Shown here piece by piece: positions 18,249-27,900 of a stretch of 64,000 bases of DNA. The DNA is taken from assembly GCA_017937925.1 (NCBI GenBank), contig JAGBCQ010000012.1, positions 186,001 to 250,000 on the forward strand. The letters run 5' to 3'. The notes below the pieces were generated by a model, which saw only the letters and a program-made list of their open reading frames with translations, was not told the origin of the DNA and did not search any database. The position numbers and the translations under genes are program-made. How positions within the stretch are numbered: the first letter of the stretch is position 1; every line of letters starts with the position of its first letter. The stretch comes from Paraprevotella sp. GTDB lineage: Bacteria > Bacteroidota > Bacteroidia > Bacteroidales > Bacteroidaceae.

Positions 18249-19339
18249 TCTATCTCACCATTCTTCACATAAAAAAGTTTATAATCGTTGTGTGTTTTCC
18301 CTAAAATGGAATCCAAATGATCACGATTCGTATCGGTTATGAATATCTGACCGAAACGTTCACCCGAAACTAACTTCACGATTTCTTCCACTCTATTGGC
18401 ATCAAGCTTATCAAAAATATCATCTAACAGCAAAAGGGGAGTTGTATTACTGCCGGTTCGCCTCAAAAAATCAAACTGTGCCAACTTCAATGCTATCAGG
18501 AAAGTTTTATTTTGACCTTGCGAACCCTCACGTTTGATAGGGAATCCACCCAACGTCATTTCTAAATCATCTTTATGAACGCCATGCAACGAATAGCCCA
18601 TAACTCTATCCTTTGCTCGGTCGCGTCTAATGACGTTCAACAAATCACCACGATCACCGTGCGACACATACCGTAGTCCCACAGTCTCACGTCCTAAAGA
18701 GATACGTTCGTAAAACTCTTGAAATACGGGAACAAATTCCTCAATATATTGTTTGCGTTTCTTATATATCTTTTCTCCTTCACTTGCCATCATGTCTTCC
18801 CACAAACACATGAGTTCTTCATCCGGCTCGTCTTCTTGTTTCAACAACACATTTCTTTGTGCCAATGCTTTACCATAACGCACCAATGCTTCCAAGTACT
18901 CGTGGTCGTACTGTGAAATTACCATATCCATAAAACGACGGCGTTCTTCACTACCACCCGAAATAAGTTCAGCGTCCGATGGTGAAACAAGAATCAGAGG
19001 AATCAAACCAATATGTTCCGACAATTTCTTATACTCCTTTTTATTCCTCTTAAAACGTTTCTTTTGCTTTAACTTCAATCCACAATATATCTCCTCATTC
19101 TCGCCTGATTCATGCACATAATCACCTTGCAACATAAAAAACTCCTCTCCATGTCGTACATTTTGTGAATCAATGGCATTGGTGGCACTTTTACAGAATG
19201 ACAAGAAATAGACGGCATCCAGCATATTGGTTTTGCCCTCACCATTATGCCCAATAAAACAATTGATTTTAGGCGAGAACGTCAATTCTGCCTGAGAAAT
19301 GTTCTTATAATTCAATACGGATAGCTTTTTCAGTATCAT
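18245..19339 (-). CDS. recF: DNA replication and repair protein RecF
   Basis: RecF is an SMC-like ATPase that loads RecA at gaps with RecOR. The chosen ATG gives 364 residues beginning MILKKLSVLNYKNI, the usual family start; an upstream in-frame extension to 19384 is unlikely. Walker A GHNGEGKTN is at residues 30-38, the signature region EGSQGQNKTFLIALKLAQ lies near 290, and Walker B TPLLLLDDIFDKLD follows. The gene is divergent from the TPR gene, with recognisable promoters on both sides. Confidence 0.94.
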   Translation of the reverse strand: MILKKLSVLNYKNISQAELTFSPKINCFIGHNGEGKTNMLDAVYFLSFCKSATNAIDSQNVRHGEEFFMLQGDYVHESGENEEIYCGLKLKQKKRFKRNKKEYKKLSEHIGLIPLILVSPSDAELISGGSEERRRFMDMVISQYDHEYLEALVRYGKALAQRNVLLKQEDEPDEELMCLWEDMMASEGEKIYKKRKQYIEEFVPVFQEFYERISLGRETVGLRYVSHGDRGDLLNVIRRDRAKDRVMGYSLHGVHKDDLEMTLGGFPIKREGSQGQNKTFLIALKLAQFDFLRRTGSNTTPLLLLDDIFDKLDANRVEEIVKLVSGERFGQIFITDTNRDHLDSILGKTHNDYKLFYVKNGEIE

Positions 19340-19365
19340 CTGTAAACAGTCGTTTTTAAGCGTTA

Positions 19366-19373
19366 CAAAATTA
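19366..19373 (-). promoter_or_regulatory. Putative -7 element (TAATTTTG) of recF
   Basis: The minus strand matches TAnnTTTG 27 bp upstream of the recF ATG. This agrees with the choice of 19339 as start, because the longer ORF would begin upstream of it. Confidence 0.5.
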
Positions 19374-19436
19374 AACTTTATCAAGCAATTACTAAAAATA
19401 ATAGGCTATAAATTTCATCATACGGGATAAAATCGT

Positions 19437-19444
19437 TACTTTTG
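19437..19444 (+). promoter_or_regulatory. Putative -7 element (TACTTTTG) of the TPR protein/ribH unit
   Basis: This matches TAnnTTTG 72 bp before the TPR protein gene. It is divergent from the recF promoter. Confidence 0.45.
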
Positions 19445-19516
19445 CGACGCTTTACTTTGCACGTGAAAAGCACGAATGCAAAGCTTTACAAGAATAACAA
19501 TAAAAAATAAAATAAG

Positions 19517-20194
19517 ATGGCAAACAAAAAAACAAAACAAGAAGCTCTTAACGTAGAACAAAGAATCAGTTCTTCAGAAGCATTCATTGACAAAAACAAG
19601 AAAACGTTACTTTATGCTGCAGTTGCAATCATTGTAATTATAGCAGGTTTCTTCTTGTATAAGAATTATGTAATTGAGCCACGCGAGGCTAAGGCAAACG
19701 ATTTGATATTTAAAGGACAAGAATATTTTGCCGCTGACAATTATGAAATGGCTCTGAATGGTGACGGACAGGGTTACCTCGGTTTCTTGAACATTGCAGA
19801 TGAATACAGTAGCACTAAAGCCGGAAATTTGGCCAACCTTTATGCCGGTTTGAGCTATGCTAAATTAGGTAAAGCACAAGAGGCTGTAAACTATTTGGAA
19901 AAATTTGATGATTGCGGTGATGAAATAATTTCTCCTGCAGCTATTGAAGCATTGGCCAACTGCTATGCTGACCTTGACCAAGTGGACAAAGCTACTTCTT
20001 TACTATTGGATGCTGCAGATAGAGCAGATAACAACAGCATCAGTCCTATGTGCTTGATGACTGCCGGTCAACTTTTCGAGTCACAAGGCAAAACAGAAGA
20101 CGCATTGGAATGCTACGAAACCATTAAGGAAAAATACATCAATTCAATGCAATACGCAGAAATTGATAAATACATTGAAAGAGTAAGCAAGTAA
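19517..20194 (+). CDS. Membrane-anchored tetratricopeptide repeat protein
   Basis: This 225-residue protein has one N-terminal membrane helix (about 29-48, LLYAAVAIIVIIAGFFLY). TPR-like helix pairs follow (about 70-220, for example NLANLYAGLSYAKLGKAQEAVNYLEKF and TEDALECYETIKEKY). The topology (short cytoplasmic N-terminus, periplasmic TPR) resembles YfgM/BamD-like accessory proteins. That function is inference. The gene is 12 bp before ribH and probably cotranscribed. Confidence 0.82.
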   Translation: MANKKTKQEALNVEQRISSSEAFIDKNKKTLLYAAVAIIVIIAGFFLYKNYVIEPREAKANDLIFKGQEYFAADNYEMALNGDGQGYLGFLNIADEYSSTKAGNLANLYAGLSYAKLGKAQEAVNYLEKFDDCGDEIISPAAIEALANCYADLDQVDKATSLLLDAADRADNNSISPMCLMTAGQLFESQGKTEDALECYETIKEKYINSMQYAEIDKYIERVSK

Positions 20195-20206
20195 ACAAGT
20201 TAACGC

Positions 20207-20701
20207 ATGGCAACCAATCTGCACAATCTATCGGAATACGACATCAAGTCTGTACCATCAGCAACAGGGATGCGTTTCGGTATTGTTGTAAGCGAATGGA
20301 ACAACAGCATTACCGGTGCACTATTGGAAGGCGCGCAATCCACATTACTTAAACACGGAGTCAGCGAGGAGGATATTATCGTAATGACCGTTCCGGGTAG
20401 TTTCGAGTTAATCTTCGGAGCGTCTCAAATGGCAAAAAGCGGTAAAGTGGACGGTGTGATAGCCATTGGCTGTGTCATTCGAGGCGATACACCACACTTT
20501 GATTATATCTGCGATGGAACAACTCAAGGTTTGGCAGAGTTGAATACTACCGGTAATATTCCTGTTATTTACGGACTACTCACTTGCAACACTTTGCAAC
20601 AAGCGCAAGACCGCGCCGGAGGTATTTTAGGAAACAAAGGCGACGAATGTGCTGTTACAGCCATTAAAATGGTGGACTTTAAAAAGAAAATATCACAATA
20701 A
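20207..20701 (+). CDS. ribH: 6,7-dimethyl-8-ribityllumazine synthase
   Basis: This is the penultimate riboflavin-synthesis enzyme, condensing 5-amino-6-ribitylamino-uracil with dihydroxybutanone phosphate. The 164 residues show the family blocks [49 protein letters not shown] (with the catalytic His) and [21 protein letters not shown]. It probably forms the usual icosahedral or pentameric assembly. No FMN riboswitch precedes it. Confidence 0.96.
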   Translation: MATNLHNLSEYDIKSVPSATGMRFGIVVSEWNNSITGALLEGAQSTLLKHGVSEEDIIVMTVPGSFELIFGASQMAKSGKVDGVIAIGCVIRGDTPHFDYICDGTTQGLAELNTTGNIPVIYGLLTCNTLQQAQDRAGGILGNKGDECAVTAIKMVDFKKKISQ

Positions 20702-20712
20702 CAAACGATGAT

Positions 20713-20757
20713 AAAAAAGAAAGAGGGCGAAGCTAACGTTTCGTCCTCTTTTCTTTA
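20713..20757. terminator. Bidirectional terminator between ribH and metH
   Basis: A hairpin (AAAGAGG-CGAA...TTCG-CCTCTTT type) has A and T runs on its outer sides. It ends both convergent genes, and its presence right after the metH stop argues that the short MetH is a natural end rather than a missed frameshift. Confidence 0.75.
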
Positions 20758-20765
20758 CTTTCCGT

Positions 20766-23513
20766 TTATTCAAATAATCTAAGTTTTCTATCTCGTGCTT
20801 CTTGCAATGACAATAGTTCTGGCTCTCGTCTTACTCCTTGACGCAACTCCTCTTGCTCCTTTTTAATTTGTGCTATAGATTCTTCTGCTGTTTCTTTATT
20901 GAGCAATTTAGAAGCAACAAGTGCGTTTTGCGATGCATCTTTCATCCATACCACAGGGGCATCATAGACCGGTGCTATTTTCAATGCGGTGTGCAACGGA
21001 CTTGTTGTTGCACCGCCTATCATAACCGGAACATTGATGCCAGCACGACGCAACTCCTTGCATACATTTACCATTTCTTCAAGACTCGGCGTTATCAATC
21101 CACTTAATCCAATTAAATCAGGTTGTAATTCTTTGGCTTTCGCCACTATCAGTTCCGTGGGGGTCATTACACCCAAATCTACCACCTCATAATTATTACA
21201 AGCCATCACCACGGAAACAATATTCTTACCGATATCGTGAACATCGCCTTTCACAGTGGCAAGAAGTACCAATCCCCTACTTGTCACGTTACGTTCCTTT
21301 TCTGCTTCTAAGCGCGGTTGCAGAATACTTACGGCTTTCTTCATGGTTCGAGCAGTTTTTACCACTTGAGGTAAAAACATTTTTCCATCTCCGAATTGTT
21401 TTCCAACCATTTTCATACCATCCATCAAAGGACCTTCTATGATATCAACAACACGTTTGTAATGGACTACGGCCTCTTCTAAATCTTCTTGTAGATAGGT
21501 TTCTATACCTTTTTGAAGAGCATATATCAAGCGTTCTTCAATCGCACCTTGCCGCCACAATTCGGATTTTACAGTTGATGTATCTCCTCCTACGCCTGCG
21601 TTTTGTGCATCTGTTTTCATTTTGTCCGCCAATGCAATCAAATGCTCTGCGGCACCTCGTTCTCGATTCAGCACCACATCTTCTACCACACGTAGAGTTT
21701 CTTCCGGTATATCTCCATACATCACGTTGGTCGCAGGATTAACAATTCCCATATCCATACCGGCACGACAAGCATGATAAAGGAATACAGCATGCATTGC
21801 TTCACGGATATAGTTGTTACCTCGCAAAGCAAAAGAAAGATTACTCACACCACCGCTTACGTGCGCACCGGGTAGATTTTGACGAATCCATGCCGTTGCC
21901 TTTATAAAATCAACAGCATAGCTATCATGTTCCGGCATACCTGTAGCAATGGCAAGTATATTCGGATCGAAAATAATATCATTAGGATTGAAATGAACTT
22001 CCTGAGTCAATAATTTATATGCACGCTCACAAACCTCAATCTTCCTTTCAAAAGTATCTGCTTGACCTTTCTCGTCGAAAGCCATAACTATCAATGCTGC
22101 CCCCAATCGTTTTACCTCACGGGCACGTTCCACAAAAACCTTTTCTCCCTCCTTCAATGACAACGAGTTGACAATACACTTACCTTGTACGCATTTCAAT
22201 CCGGCCAGAAGAACGTTCCAATCTGACGAATCTATCATAATCGGTACGCGTGCGATTTCCGGTTCCGATGCTATTAAATTAAGGAATGTACGCATCTCCT
22301 TTGCTGTGTCAAGCAAACCGTCATCCATATTGACATCAATCACCATCGCACCATCATCTACTTGTTGACGTGCAATTTCCAATGCCTCGTCGTATTGTTG
22401 TCCCTTAATCAATCGTAGGAATTTACGCGACCCTGCAACATTGCAACGCTCTCCAACATTGACAAATCTTATTTCAGGCGTCAATACAAAATTGTCCAAT
22501 CCACTAAGTGTCAATTTTTCAAGTTGTGATTTGGGGATATAGGGCGTTGCTTGCTCCGACAAGGTTTGGAAACGAGCAATATATTCATCTGTTGTTCCAC
22601 AGCACCCCCCGATAATGTTCACTAACCCCTCATCCACTATCGTACGCATTTCCTCTGCCATATCTTCAGGCGTCTGATCGTATGCCCCCAGACTATTAGG
22701 CAATCCGGCATTGGGATAAACAGATATATAATAAGGTGAAATTTGTGATAATTCACGAACAAAAGGCATCAAATCGCGCGCTCCGAAAGAGCAGTTCAAT
22801 CCAACAGAAAAGACATTGGCGTGAGCAATTGAAGTCATGAATGCCTTAATGGTCTGTCCGGACAATGTGCGACCACTCTTGTCCGACACCGTCACCGAAA
22901 GCATAATGGGCACCTTACGTCCCATTTTAGTCATCGCTTCCTCTGCGGCCCACAAAGCAGCCTTCGCATTGAGCGAATCAAAGATGGTTTCTATCAACAA
23001 CGCATCCACTCCACCCTCAATTAAGGCTTCCATTTGTTCTTGATAAGCGGCTGCCAATTCGTCAAAAGTCAAAGTTCGTAAAGCCGGATTATTCACATCT
23101 GGACTCATTGAACAAGTTTTATTTGTCGGACCTATTGAACCTGCTACAAATCTAGGTTTTTCAGGAGTCATGGCAGTAAAAGCGTCAGCCTCTGCACGTG
23201 CAATCTTACAAGCTTCTAAGTTAATTTCTCTACAGCAATCTTCCACATGATAATCGCTCATGGAGATACGTTGCGCACTGAACGTATTGGTTTCTATAAT
23301 ATCTGCACCTGCATTCAAATATTTCCTATGAATATCTCTTATCACATCAGAACGGGTGAGACATAACAAGTCATTATTTCCGGCCATCTGTCCCGGTACA
23401 TCTTTAAAACGTGCGCCTCGAAAATCCGCCTCGTTCAATCCGTATTGCTGTATCATGGTACCCATTGCACCATCCAATACCAAAACCCTCTTTTTTATTA
23501 TATCCTGAAGCAT
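20766..23513 (-). CDS. metH: Cobalamin-dependent methionine synthase lacking the reactivation domain
   Basis: The enzyme transfers a methyl group from methyl-THF via cobalamin to homocysteine. From the ATG at 23513 (MLQDIIKKRVLVLDGAMGTM) it has 915 residues; the longer in-frame ORF would overlap smpB. The homocysteine domain (about 1-320) has zinc ligands in NCSFGA and GGCCGTT. The pterin-binding domain spans about 345-600, starting after RFVNVGERCNVAGSRKF. The cap and B12 domains (about 640-885) carry the cobalamin-ligand motif GDVHDIGKN near 755. The protein stops at EARDRKLRLFE, where full-length MetH continues into the AdoMet-binding reactivation domain. That domain is encoded separately at 50462-51373. 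Confidence 0.96.
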   Translation of the reverse strand: MLQDIIKKRVLVLDGAMGTMIQQYGLNEADFRGARFKDVPGQMAGNNDLLCLTRSDVIRDIHRKYLNAGADIIETNTFSAQRISMSDYHVEDCCREINLEACKIARAEADAFTAMTPEKPRFVAGSIGPTNKTCSMSPDVNNPALRTLTFDELAAAYQEQMEALIEGGVDALLIETIFDSLNAKAALWAAEEAMTKMGRKVPIMLSVTVSDKSGRTLSGQTIKAFMTSIAHANVFSVGLNCSFGARDLMPFVRELSQISPYYISVYPNAGLPNSLGAYDQTPEDMAEEMRTIVDEGLVNIIGGCCGTTDEYIARFQTLSEQATPYIPKSQLEKLTLSGLDNFVLTPEIRFVNVGERCNVAGSRKFLRLIKGQQYDEALEIARQQVDDGAMVIDVNMDDGLLDTAKEMRTFLNLIASEPEIARVPIMIDSSDWNVLLAGLKCVQGKCIVNSLSLKEGEKVFVERAREVKRLGAALIVMAFDEKGQADTFERKIEVCERAYKLLTQEVHFNPNDIIFDPNILAIATGMPEHDSYAVDFIKATAWIRQNLPGAHVSGGVSNLSFALRGNNYIREAMHAVFLYHACRAGMDMGIVNPATNVMYGDIPEETLRVVEDVVLNRERGAAEHLIALADKMKTDAQNAGVGGDTSTVKSELWRQGAIEERLIYALQKGIETYLQEDLEEAVVHYKRVVDIIEGPLMDGMKMVGKQFGDGKMFLPQVVKTARTMKKAVSILQPRLEAEKERNVTSRGLVLLATVKGDVHDIGKNIVSVVMACNNYEVVDLGVMTPTELIVAKAKELQPDLIGLSGLITPSLEEMVNVCKELRRAGINVPVMIGGATTSPLHTALKIAPVYDAPVVWMKDASQNALVASKLLNKETAEESIAQIKKEQEELRQGVRREPELLSLQEARDRKLRLFE

Positions 23514-23562
23514 TTTGACTCGATTTATTATAAACAAAGTCCCATGAAGGGACTTATCTTTT

Positions 23563-24033
23563 TTAGTACTTCTTAAATTGTCGGTCCATCTCACGACGAT
23601 CTTCTTTCTCTTTCAATGTCTGTCGTTTGTCGTATTCTTTCTTACCGCGACACAAATGGATATCTAATTTTGCCAAACCATTCTCATCAATAAACAATAA
23701 AGTCGGTATCAAAGTAAAACCCGGACTTTTCATATCCTGTTGCAACTTGCGTATTTCTTTCCGATTAAGCAAGAGTTTGCGGTCGCGACGCGCTGCATGG
23801 TTATTGTACGAACCATATGAATACTCCGCCACATACATATTCTTCACCCACACTTCACCGTTGTGTACAAAACAGAACGTATCCACCAATGCTGCTTTGC
23901 CGGCTCTGATGGATTTGATTTCCGTACCGGTAAGTACAATTCCTGCCGTATATTTATCCAATAACAAGTAGTCAAACGAAGCTCGTTTGTTCTTGATATT
24001 CACGCTTTTTGTTTTTGCCTTCTTCTCTGCCAT
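23563..24033 (-). CDS. smpB: SsrA-binding protein SmpB
   Basis: SmpB delivers tmRNA to stalled ribosomes for trans-translation. The 156 residues include [44 protein letters not shown] and the basic tail [21 protein letters not shown], all characteristic of the family. It sits 4 bp after a DMP19 family gene and 49 bp before metH. The tmRNA gene is not in this window. Confidence 0.96.
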   Translation of the reverse strand: MAEKKAKTKSVNIKNKRASFDYLLLDKYTAGIVLTGTEIKSIRAGKAALVDTFCFVHNGEVWVKNMYVAEYSYGSYNNHAARRDRKLLLNRKEIRKLQQDMKSPGFTLIPTLLFIDENGLAKLDIHLCRGKKEYDKRQTLKEKEDRREMDRQFKKY

Positions 24034-24037
24034 CCTC

Positions 24038-24553
24038 TCAATCTTTCACAATCTCACCGAAAAGTTCCAAATGCTCATCCACATAACAAGCCAAAGTCGC
24101 TGTGACCTGCTCCTCCATTTCGATGAACTCATCGTCCAAATCATCAAACTCAGGGAATCGCTCAAACAGTTCCATAAATTCCTGCTCGTTACATTCCGTG
24201 GTTAGTTCGGCTCCATATTTCTCGTACAACGCCCGTCCCTCATACACCAACTTTGAAAAAGGTTTAGCCCCCATCAATCGCATCGCTTTGGCAAACGGAT
24301 TTTCAAAAATAAACGGACCATAACCATTATGTATCAGTTGTATAAAACCTCCGTTCATGACTTCATCACGAAACATAATATATGCCAACAAGGTGATTTG
24401 CTCACCATTAAGCATCGACATGGTTTCGGCATTCAACTCCCCCCCTATCACTTCCAGATAGCGGTCTGTGAACACCTGAATAAACTCATCCATTCCTTGC
24501 TCTGCAGCTTCACGGAGACGCGCATCACTGATAGTTATTTTCGTTTGGCTCAT
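24038..24553 (-). CDS. DMP19 family (DUF4375) protein
   Basis: This 171-residue acidic cytoplasmic protein shows the DUF4375/DMP19 pattern around [32 protein letters not shown] and [12 protein letters not shown]19-type proteins can mimic DNA and bind regulators in some bacteria. The high Glu/Asp content of the C-terminal half ([17 protein letters not shown]) is compatible with this, but no function is known here. It is the first gene of a unit with smpB and metH, preceded by a TATCTTTG -7 element. Confidence 0.75.
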   Translation of the reverse strand: MSQTKITISDARLREAAEQGMDEFIQVFTDRYLEVIGGELNAETMSMLNGEQITLLAYIMFRDEVMNGGFIQLIHNGYGPFIFENPFAKAMRLMGAKPFSKLVYEGRALYEKYGAELTTECNEQEFMELFERFPEFDDLDDEFIEMEEQVTATLACYVDEHLELFGEIVKD

Positions 24554-24576
24554 ACTTTATAACGTTGTACAAAGCG

Positions 24577-24584
24577 CAAAGATA
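24577..24584 (-). promoter_or_regulatory. Putative -7 element (TATCTTTG) of the DMP19-smpB-metH unit
   Basis: This matches TAnnTTTG on the minus strand, 24 bp before the DMP19 gene start. Confidence 0.5.
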
Positions 24585-24643
24585 AACCAAAATCCACAAA
24601 TAGAGAAGAAAGTAAAGCAAGAAATGGGGGTTAAAAGACTACT

Positions 24644-24677
24644 AAAGTTGCTCTCTTACTAAGAGTGCAACTTTTTT
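24644..24677 (+). other. Orphan terminator-like hairpin
   Basis: An 8-bp stem AAAGTTGC/GCAACTTT encloses a second CTCTT/AAGAG pairing and is followed by seven T on the plus strand. No plus-strand gene lies upstream of it, so its parent transcript is unclear. Confidence 0.4.
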
Positions 24678-24720
24678 TATGGAGTCATTCCCTATATATA
24701 ATAAGGTGTAGAAACAAAAA

Positions 24721-24750
24721 AAAGAATCAGCGAACTGATTCTTTTTTTTT
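24721..24750. terminator. Terminator downstream of the 58-residue protein gene
   Basis: The stem AAAGAATCAG / CTGATTCTTT has a CGAA loop and flanking A and T runs. It lies 19 bp after the stop of the minus-strand small gene, closing the unit of large secreted protein plus small protein. Confidence 0.85.
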
Positions 24751-24768
24751 AAAGTCGTAAGTCATTTC

Positions 24769-24945
24769 TTACCACAAACCTTCATCCCATTCGTTACGGA
24801 CATTGGCATCGGCATCCATGCCACCACTTGATGAGCCGCCGGTTGTGGTTCCATCTAACGAGCCACTGGCAGACACTTCCAACATGCAAACGATAGCCAT
24901 GTCTTGTACATCCACCGTGGGAGCAATATATTCTTTTCTTATCAT
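24769..24945 (-). CDS. Small 58-residue protein, KEYIxP N-terminus, downstream of secreted protein
   Basis: This short ORF runs from ATG (24945) to TAA. It starts MIRKEYIAPTVDVQDM, continues with CMLEVSASG, has a Gly/Ser/Thr-rich centre (DGTTTGGSSSGG) and ends NVRNEWDEGLW. The protein at 40011-40172 has the same plan (KEYIxP, ML-VS, Asp/Gly-rich middle, Trp near the end). Both lie immediately downstream of a large secreted protein and before a terminator. It begins 29 bp after the stop of the 1339-residue gene. It has no signal peptide and no known function. The conserved ends with a variable low-complexity centre would fit a precursor peptide or accessory protein, but this is speculation. 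Confidence 0.72.
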   Translation of the reverse strand: MIRKEYIAPTVDVQDMAIVCMLEVSASGSLDGTTTGGSSSGGMDADANVRNEWDEGLW

Positions 24946-24974
24946 GTCTTATTGTTTTTAAATGTTTTTGTTCT

Positions 24975-27900
24975 TTACTTTACTATCACCTTGCGAGTTT
25001 TACCATTGCTCAACTTCACGATGTTCACTCCCTTGACAAGGCTTTCTACACGACGACCGTCAAGACTGTAAATAGCTACTATCTCTTCTGTTGTTTCTGC
25101 GTTCACGCCCTCAATTGCAGTCTCTTCACCATCGATAATGAACTTCAATCCGTTGACATCAGCTGATTCATCAACTATAAAGTAGCCACGGAATGCTTTG
25201 AGAGTATTCGTTGCATCGGCTGCTTGATAGAACGTATTATTATTCAAGAAGAACGCACCTACCGGAACTGTTCCTACAGCATAGCTAGGTTGGAAGGTCA
25301 CCACGCCTTCAGCTATCGGTTTGAGAGTAGAGGTGACTTCAATATTTGTCATACTGAATTGCGTAACGTCGCTTCCCAAATACTGGCGTACTACGTATGG
25401 CACACCGGCTTCAACTTCACTTACACCTTCAAATGTCATTGAAGCAACGTTCTTTATGACTTCAGAGCGTATAAGTTTCATGACTTCCCATTCTCCAACA
25501 TCTGGTATATCAAATGGGAACACGATGGTGCACCACTTTCCTTCTGGTACTGTACGATTCAATGTCACTGAAGTGTAGAATCCATCTTCAAATGAAGCCG
25601 TCTCACCTTCGTTCAATACCAATTCACGACCTAAGTAAGTCAGGCGGAAGTTTGCAGCCTTATACCAGCATCCTCCTTCGGCATTGTAAACACCGTCTCT
25701 TGCTCCAACTGCTCCGATTGTTGCTGTGCCATCTGTTACTTCAAAATCCACATACGTATCACCCAACGTATTATTTGCAGTAGCCGTAAAACCCTCACCG
25801 GCTGTATCGTTCGCAAACACAAAAACCTTGTTTCCTCCATCAGAAGTTACAGCGGCTGTCAATCGATAGGTACCCTTAGGTAATCCTGTAATAGTCTGCT
25901 TAATAGGATTGTTGACACCCGCATTATCGGCATCTACCCAATCATTCCATGTATTGAACAAATACAGACCTTGTGACCCATTTGCATAAATACCACTGCT
26001 TTGGTGTCCCACACGTGTATCCCATTGTGTAGAAACAGTCCATCCGGTCCAATCTCCTGTTTCAAAATTAGGATTCTCTATTAACCAAGTCATTTCTGAA
26101 TTTGCTGTAACTTGTGCCTTTGTAGCAGCCTTTAAGATATTATAGATAGCTGTTGCTTCTGTCTTTCCATCACCACTGATAGTTAAGCCCTCATAACTTG
26201 CAATCTGAGTATCAAACTGAGCCTTTGCTGTCGCATTCAGCGTTTCCGCTTTCTTCTTGGCATCACTCAAGGCTATCTCATAACGTCCTTGACCTACTGT
26301 TCCTTGGTAGTATAGTCGGTAATTATCCGCCTTAAAGAAAGCTCCTTTCGGATAGTTAAAATTACCATCCCATGAACCAACGGTGGCAATATCAGCCGTT
26401 CCATCCTCAACAAGGAAATCAACTTCAAGTTCAACGAATTGACTTTGATTTGCAAATGCATTTGTTCCTGCAAATTGTTTGTTACCTATCAAATATACAG
26501 TTTTTCCTGCAAATGAAGTCACCAATGCTTTTAGTTTATAGTAACCATTTTTCAAGCCCGTAACACTTTGTGTAAGTGGGGAGCAATCATCTGCATCACC
26601 CCAAGCCCATGTATTAAATAAAAATGTTCCGTCAACACTCTCGCCACTACTTATAGTATAATCACCTGAATTGGTTTTCACTCCTGTATCGCTTGCCGAT
26701 GCTACAGTCCAACCTGTCAAATCACCCTTTTCAAAACTGTTGTTTGTTATCGAAAGGGTCATGTCAATAAGTCCGTTTGCATCAGCGCTTGCGGAGGTTT
26801 GACTTTTCACAGCTGTTTGAACAGCCTCTTCAATCATGGCTAATTCAAGTGCTCCATCTGTAGATACAAGATAGTTTTCATAACGGTATTTTACACCTGA
26901 AATATCATACGCAGCTTGAGCTTCTTCCGACAAGGTCGCAACTAATGCATTGGCTTCATCTACAGCAGTCTTAATACTCCTATAAGTAGCTGTTCCTTTC
27001 AAATCACCACTTGATGTTCCATGGTATAGCAATTGGAAGTCATTAAAACATGCCCACATACGTGCTGAATTGTCACTTGATGTGTTTCGCACACCGATAC
27101 GCAATTCTCCATCAGAACCTACTGTAATATCGCTTAACGTTACGTTATAGTAACCATTCACAAATGCCTGTCCGGCTTCTGCCATGCTATTGGGTTTGGT
27201 TGTAGGTGCATCAGTGTTTACGGAGCATATCTTGACAGTTTTGGTTGTTGAGCTTCCGTTAGTAGCGTATAAGTCCGGCAAAACTGTTGTCACGCTTGTA
27301 CCATGATCGCCGGAACGATGAAATGCATGTGCAGTCAAGGTATAGGTGCCTTGTGGCAGTCCGGTAATTTCCTGATAAACATCGAATGTCTGTGTTTCAC
27401 TTGCCCAAAAGTGTTTCTCCATACAGTGGTTATTACCATTACCTTCCCATCCATTCATTGTTGGTGCGCCATTCCATAAAGCGTTTCTTGTATCACCACC
27501 CCAATTGGCAGCTACACGTCCGTAAGGAATCAATGCTGACGCATTATATTGAGAACCGGAGAGTGTTTCTTGCATCTCCTCTTTGATCCAATCAGCAGTA
27601 AAGAGCATCCAGTGTTGTTTCGTGTCATTTACATCATAAGCGGCACCGCCAATGCTATTTCCTCCTTCGCTGGCAAGAGCCATTGAGTTATTATTAGGAT
27701 TAAGGAACATATACTTTTTCACACCATCACTACGAACAATTTCCTTTACGACCCAATTGGCTTGACCTTGATCCACATAGTAATCTACACCTAAATATAC
27801 ATCTCCTAGCGTATGGCTTTGTACACTATATGTATTGGTTCCCACTTTTGATAAAGTAACAGGCAGAACATGTACGCTTTCGTATGCATGTGTTGAGTGC

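Noticed and set aside
23514-23594. Upstream extension of metH
   Set aside because: It overlaps smpB; the start at 23513 gives the family N-terminus.
24695-24710. 16-bp sequence TATATAATAAGGTGTA shared with 30078-30093
   Set aside because: It is AT-rich, resembles common leader sequence, shows no flanking similarity and is probably chance.
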